Assembly (NCBI GenBank): GCA_002102555.1
Contig: MCFL01000206.1
Span: forward strand, 1-42,293
Reading direction: 5' to 3'
DNA: 42,293 nucleotides
DNA from: Catenaria anguillulae PL171
Lineage: Eukaryota; Blastocladiomycota; Blastocladiomycetes; Blastocladiales; Catenariaceae
The translations under genes were made by a program, and so were the position numbers. Within the stretch, counting starts at the first letter, position 1; each line of letters starts with the position of its first letter. The notes beneath the pieces were generated by a model, which saw only the letters and a program-made list of their open reading frames with translations, was not told the DNA's origin and did not search any database. Below are positions 40,662-42,293 of the stretch, piece after piece.

Positions 40662-42150
40662 ATGCAACTGCCGAACCGACTGTGCTTTTTCCGCTAAGAA
40701 ATCTATCATGCCATCAAAAGTGACCGAACGGCCGACGAGTGTTGACACTGTGACATCTTCTCTGATCCGACGAACGTGACTTCGTACAGCCATGAATCAG
40801 ATCCAGAGTTACAAAAGTTCAAGGAATCCTATGAATTGCTTGAGTATCTGGGCAGGTCCGTATCCGACCCACATATCCTTGCTGTTTGTGTTTCTATTTT
40901 CAAAGCACTCACGGCGTCTCCATGACTTTGCGTCACGTTGATCTCGTGCACACTAGTGGTAGCTTTTCCACTGTCTGGAAATCAAGGCACTTGGCTTCCG
41001 GGCAGCTATACGCCTGCAAGATTATTTCAAAGCAAAAGGCGCAACTGCCGCAGCACAACGCCAACGTGCCTGAGGTTGCTCTTTTGAAGAAACTCCCCGG
41101 ACACGTATGTTTTCCGGTGGATGCGACGGCAGTTTCCGTGTTGTCTCAAGCACCACCGTATCCATTCACGTACTATCTTGCCCCATCTGTGACTGTACAT
41201 AGCCCAACATTGTCGGATGCCATGGCTTTGTCGAAACAAAGTCGCATGTTTATGTCCTCCAGGACCTGTTCGTCTCACTTGTCTTTTCTTGGCATTCGCG
41301 CTTCCCGTTTGGACATACTAACGTGCATCCTCGCAAACCCATCACCTTACCACACAGATACATGTCAGGCGACTTGTTTGACTTGCTCGACGAGTCACCC
41401 AATGTTGACGAGTGTCAGTTTCGGTCAGTCATCCATCAAATGCTGTGCGGACTGGAGGTACTGTCATTCAGGATGGATGGAGATTTGTTCAATGCACATG
41501 ATAGGAATTCTCATTCAAGGATCGTTCTACCTTACCTACCTACACCGGATCTCGCCTGATTTGACGATACATAGCATATCCATGCCCATGGCATCGCACA
41601 CCGTGACATCAAACCCGAAAACGTCGTGCTCGATAACAACGGCAACGGAGAGGGCGCCGTGCGGGCAGCTATCACCGACTTTGGGATCGCTCGGCAAGTT
41701 AACACCAGGGGACCGTCCGACCTCTGGTACATTGACATTCACCCAGAGTCTTTCCTCGGCTACCTACATATCAACATTAACTGTCTCTGCAAAACTCTTT
41801 GTACGTACATACAGGGGCACTTGACTACCTTGCACCTGAGCTTCTCAATGCAAAGAGTCGTCTAACGTGCGACTTGCTTGCCGCGGACTGTGGGCATGGG
41901 AGTCACGGTTTGTGCAATTGTCACCGCTACTGGCCCTATGAGCAACACGGCGAAGAAATTGCTGGAAGCATTCGGCGTGGCCGCGACTGCGGACTTCCAA
42001 CACGACAGGTGCCCCGCTGTCCAAGGGCCTGCTTGCATTGATTGATGGGCTGTTGGAGCTTGACCCATCCAAAACGGTTTGCGCTTGATTTTCTCTTGGA
42101 TGGATTGAGTGCGTTTGCTCACATGTTTTGTTGTCAGGTTGACGGCTCGC
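40662..42150 (+). pseudogene. Ser/Thr protein kinase gene with disrupted 3' half
   Basis: Clean exons at 40790-40855, 40957-41104, 41203-41267, 41358-41457 and from 41575 join through good splice sites. They give ESYELLEYLGSGSFSTVWK (glycine loop), YACKIIS (VAIK lysine), LLKKLPGHPNIVG, HVYVLQDLYMSGDLFDLL, the catalytic loop IAHRDIKPENVVLD and ITDFGIAR. A tentative first exon is 40662-40681 (MQLPNRL). After DFG the gene loses frame. GALDYLAPELLNAK near 41816-41860 needs a splice phase the gtacat donor at 41732 cannot supply. VWA/MGVTVCAIVTATGPM (~41890-41945), APLSKGLLALIDGLLELDPS (~42010-42075) and RFALDFLLDGL (~42078-42110) lie in different frames. At least four shifts are needed. The domain resembles the CAMK/AGC-like Ser/Thr kinases in general; no substrate can be named. 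Either a young pseudogene or sequence error. Confidence 0.72.
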
Positions 42151-42293
42151 TCCGCCCTGCAGATCTGGTTCACAACCAACGAGCAGCAGATCGGCAGCAA
42201 TCAGGAAGCCGCAGAATGTGAATCAAGCCCAATCAGTGGACACGTTTCGGACAACACGTCCAATCGACTGCCTTTGCCTCCTCACTCGACCAA

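Noticed and set aside
1-42293. Search for CRISPR arrays, operons, bacterial-type riboswitches, or viral/transposon genes
   Set aside because: No direct repeat-spacer pattern, no polycistronic bacterial layout, and no transposase, integrase, reverse transcriptase or capsid motif was seen.

Overview
The window reads as nuclear DNA of a fungus. The evidence is intron-rich protein genes of fungal type (Kti12, an adrenodoxin-type ferredoxin, a Dma1-like FHA-RING ligase, an RSC-type bromodomain subunit, Cdc25-type RasGEF, ATG16). Introns are short (about 65-120 nt), with GT donors that are often gtgcgt, gtacgc or gtatgt, a CTGAC/CTAAC-like branch site and an AG about 15-35 nt further on. Coding regions are GC-rich at third positions. 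A seven-helix receptor-like protein with class A landmarks and an ATG16 carrying a WD40 propeller are both unlike budding yeast. This makes an early-diverging (zoosporic) lineage my best guess, but the species is inference only. Exon joins were worked out by hand from reading frame, splice signals and family motifs.

Layout. 1-3389: no recognisable gene, then a (CCAT)13 microsatellite and a probable 5'UTR intron. 3391-9681 (+): very large RasGEF. 10847-12865 (+): class V aminotransferase-like enzyme, 3 exons. 13133-17380 (-): bromodomain-ankyrin-bromodomain-BAH chromatin protein, 6 exons. 17909-18638 (-): mitochondrial ferredoxin. 19296-20394 (+): KTI12, 4 exons. 20613-22293 (-): short kinesin-4-like motor, 3 exons. 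22729-22965 (+): 78-residue SMP-like protein. 23932-25841 (+): seven-helix membrane protein, 4 exons. 26349-29344 (-): polytopic class 3 lipase. 30264-31990 (-): 11-residue-repeat, perilipin-like protein with an unresolved frame join. 33012-35411 (-): ATG16 with WD40, 5 exons. 35821-37767 (+): FHA-RING ligase. 37768-40661: 2.9 kb with no recognisable gene. About 40662-42150 (+): a Ser/Thr kinase gene whose 3' half is frame-disrupted.

The genes are mostly unrelated housekeeping and signalling functions. The possible exception is the same-strand run of membrane lipase, perilipin-like repeat protein and ATG16 (26349-35411), all plausible players in lipid-droplet turnover or lipophagy. That link is inference from adjacency and predicted function. 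The strongest items for a second look are the 7TM protein (Cys107/Cys179 and Arg132 at class A positions), the ATG16L1-like architecture in a fungus, the lipase fused to about ten membrane helices, the 11-mer repeat protein, the RasGEF with an interrupted catalytic domain, and three introns that are multiples of three with no stop.
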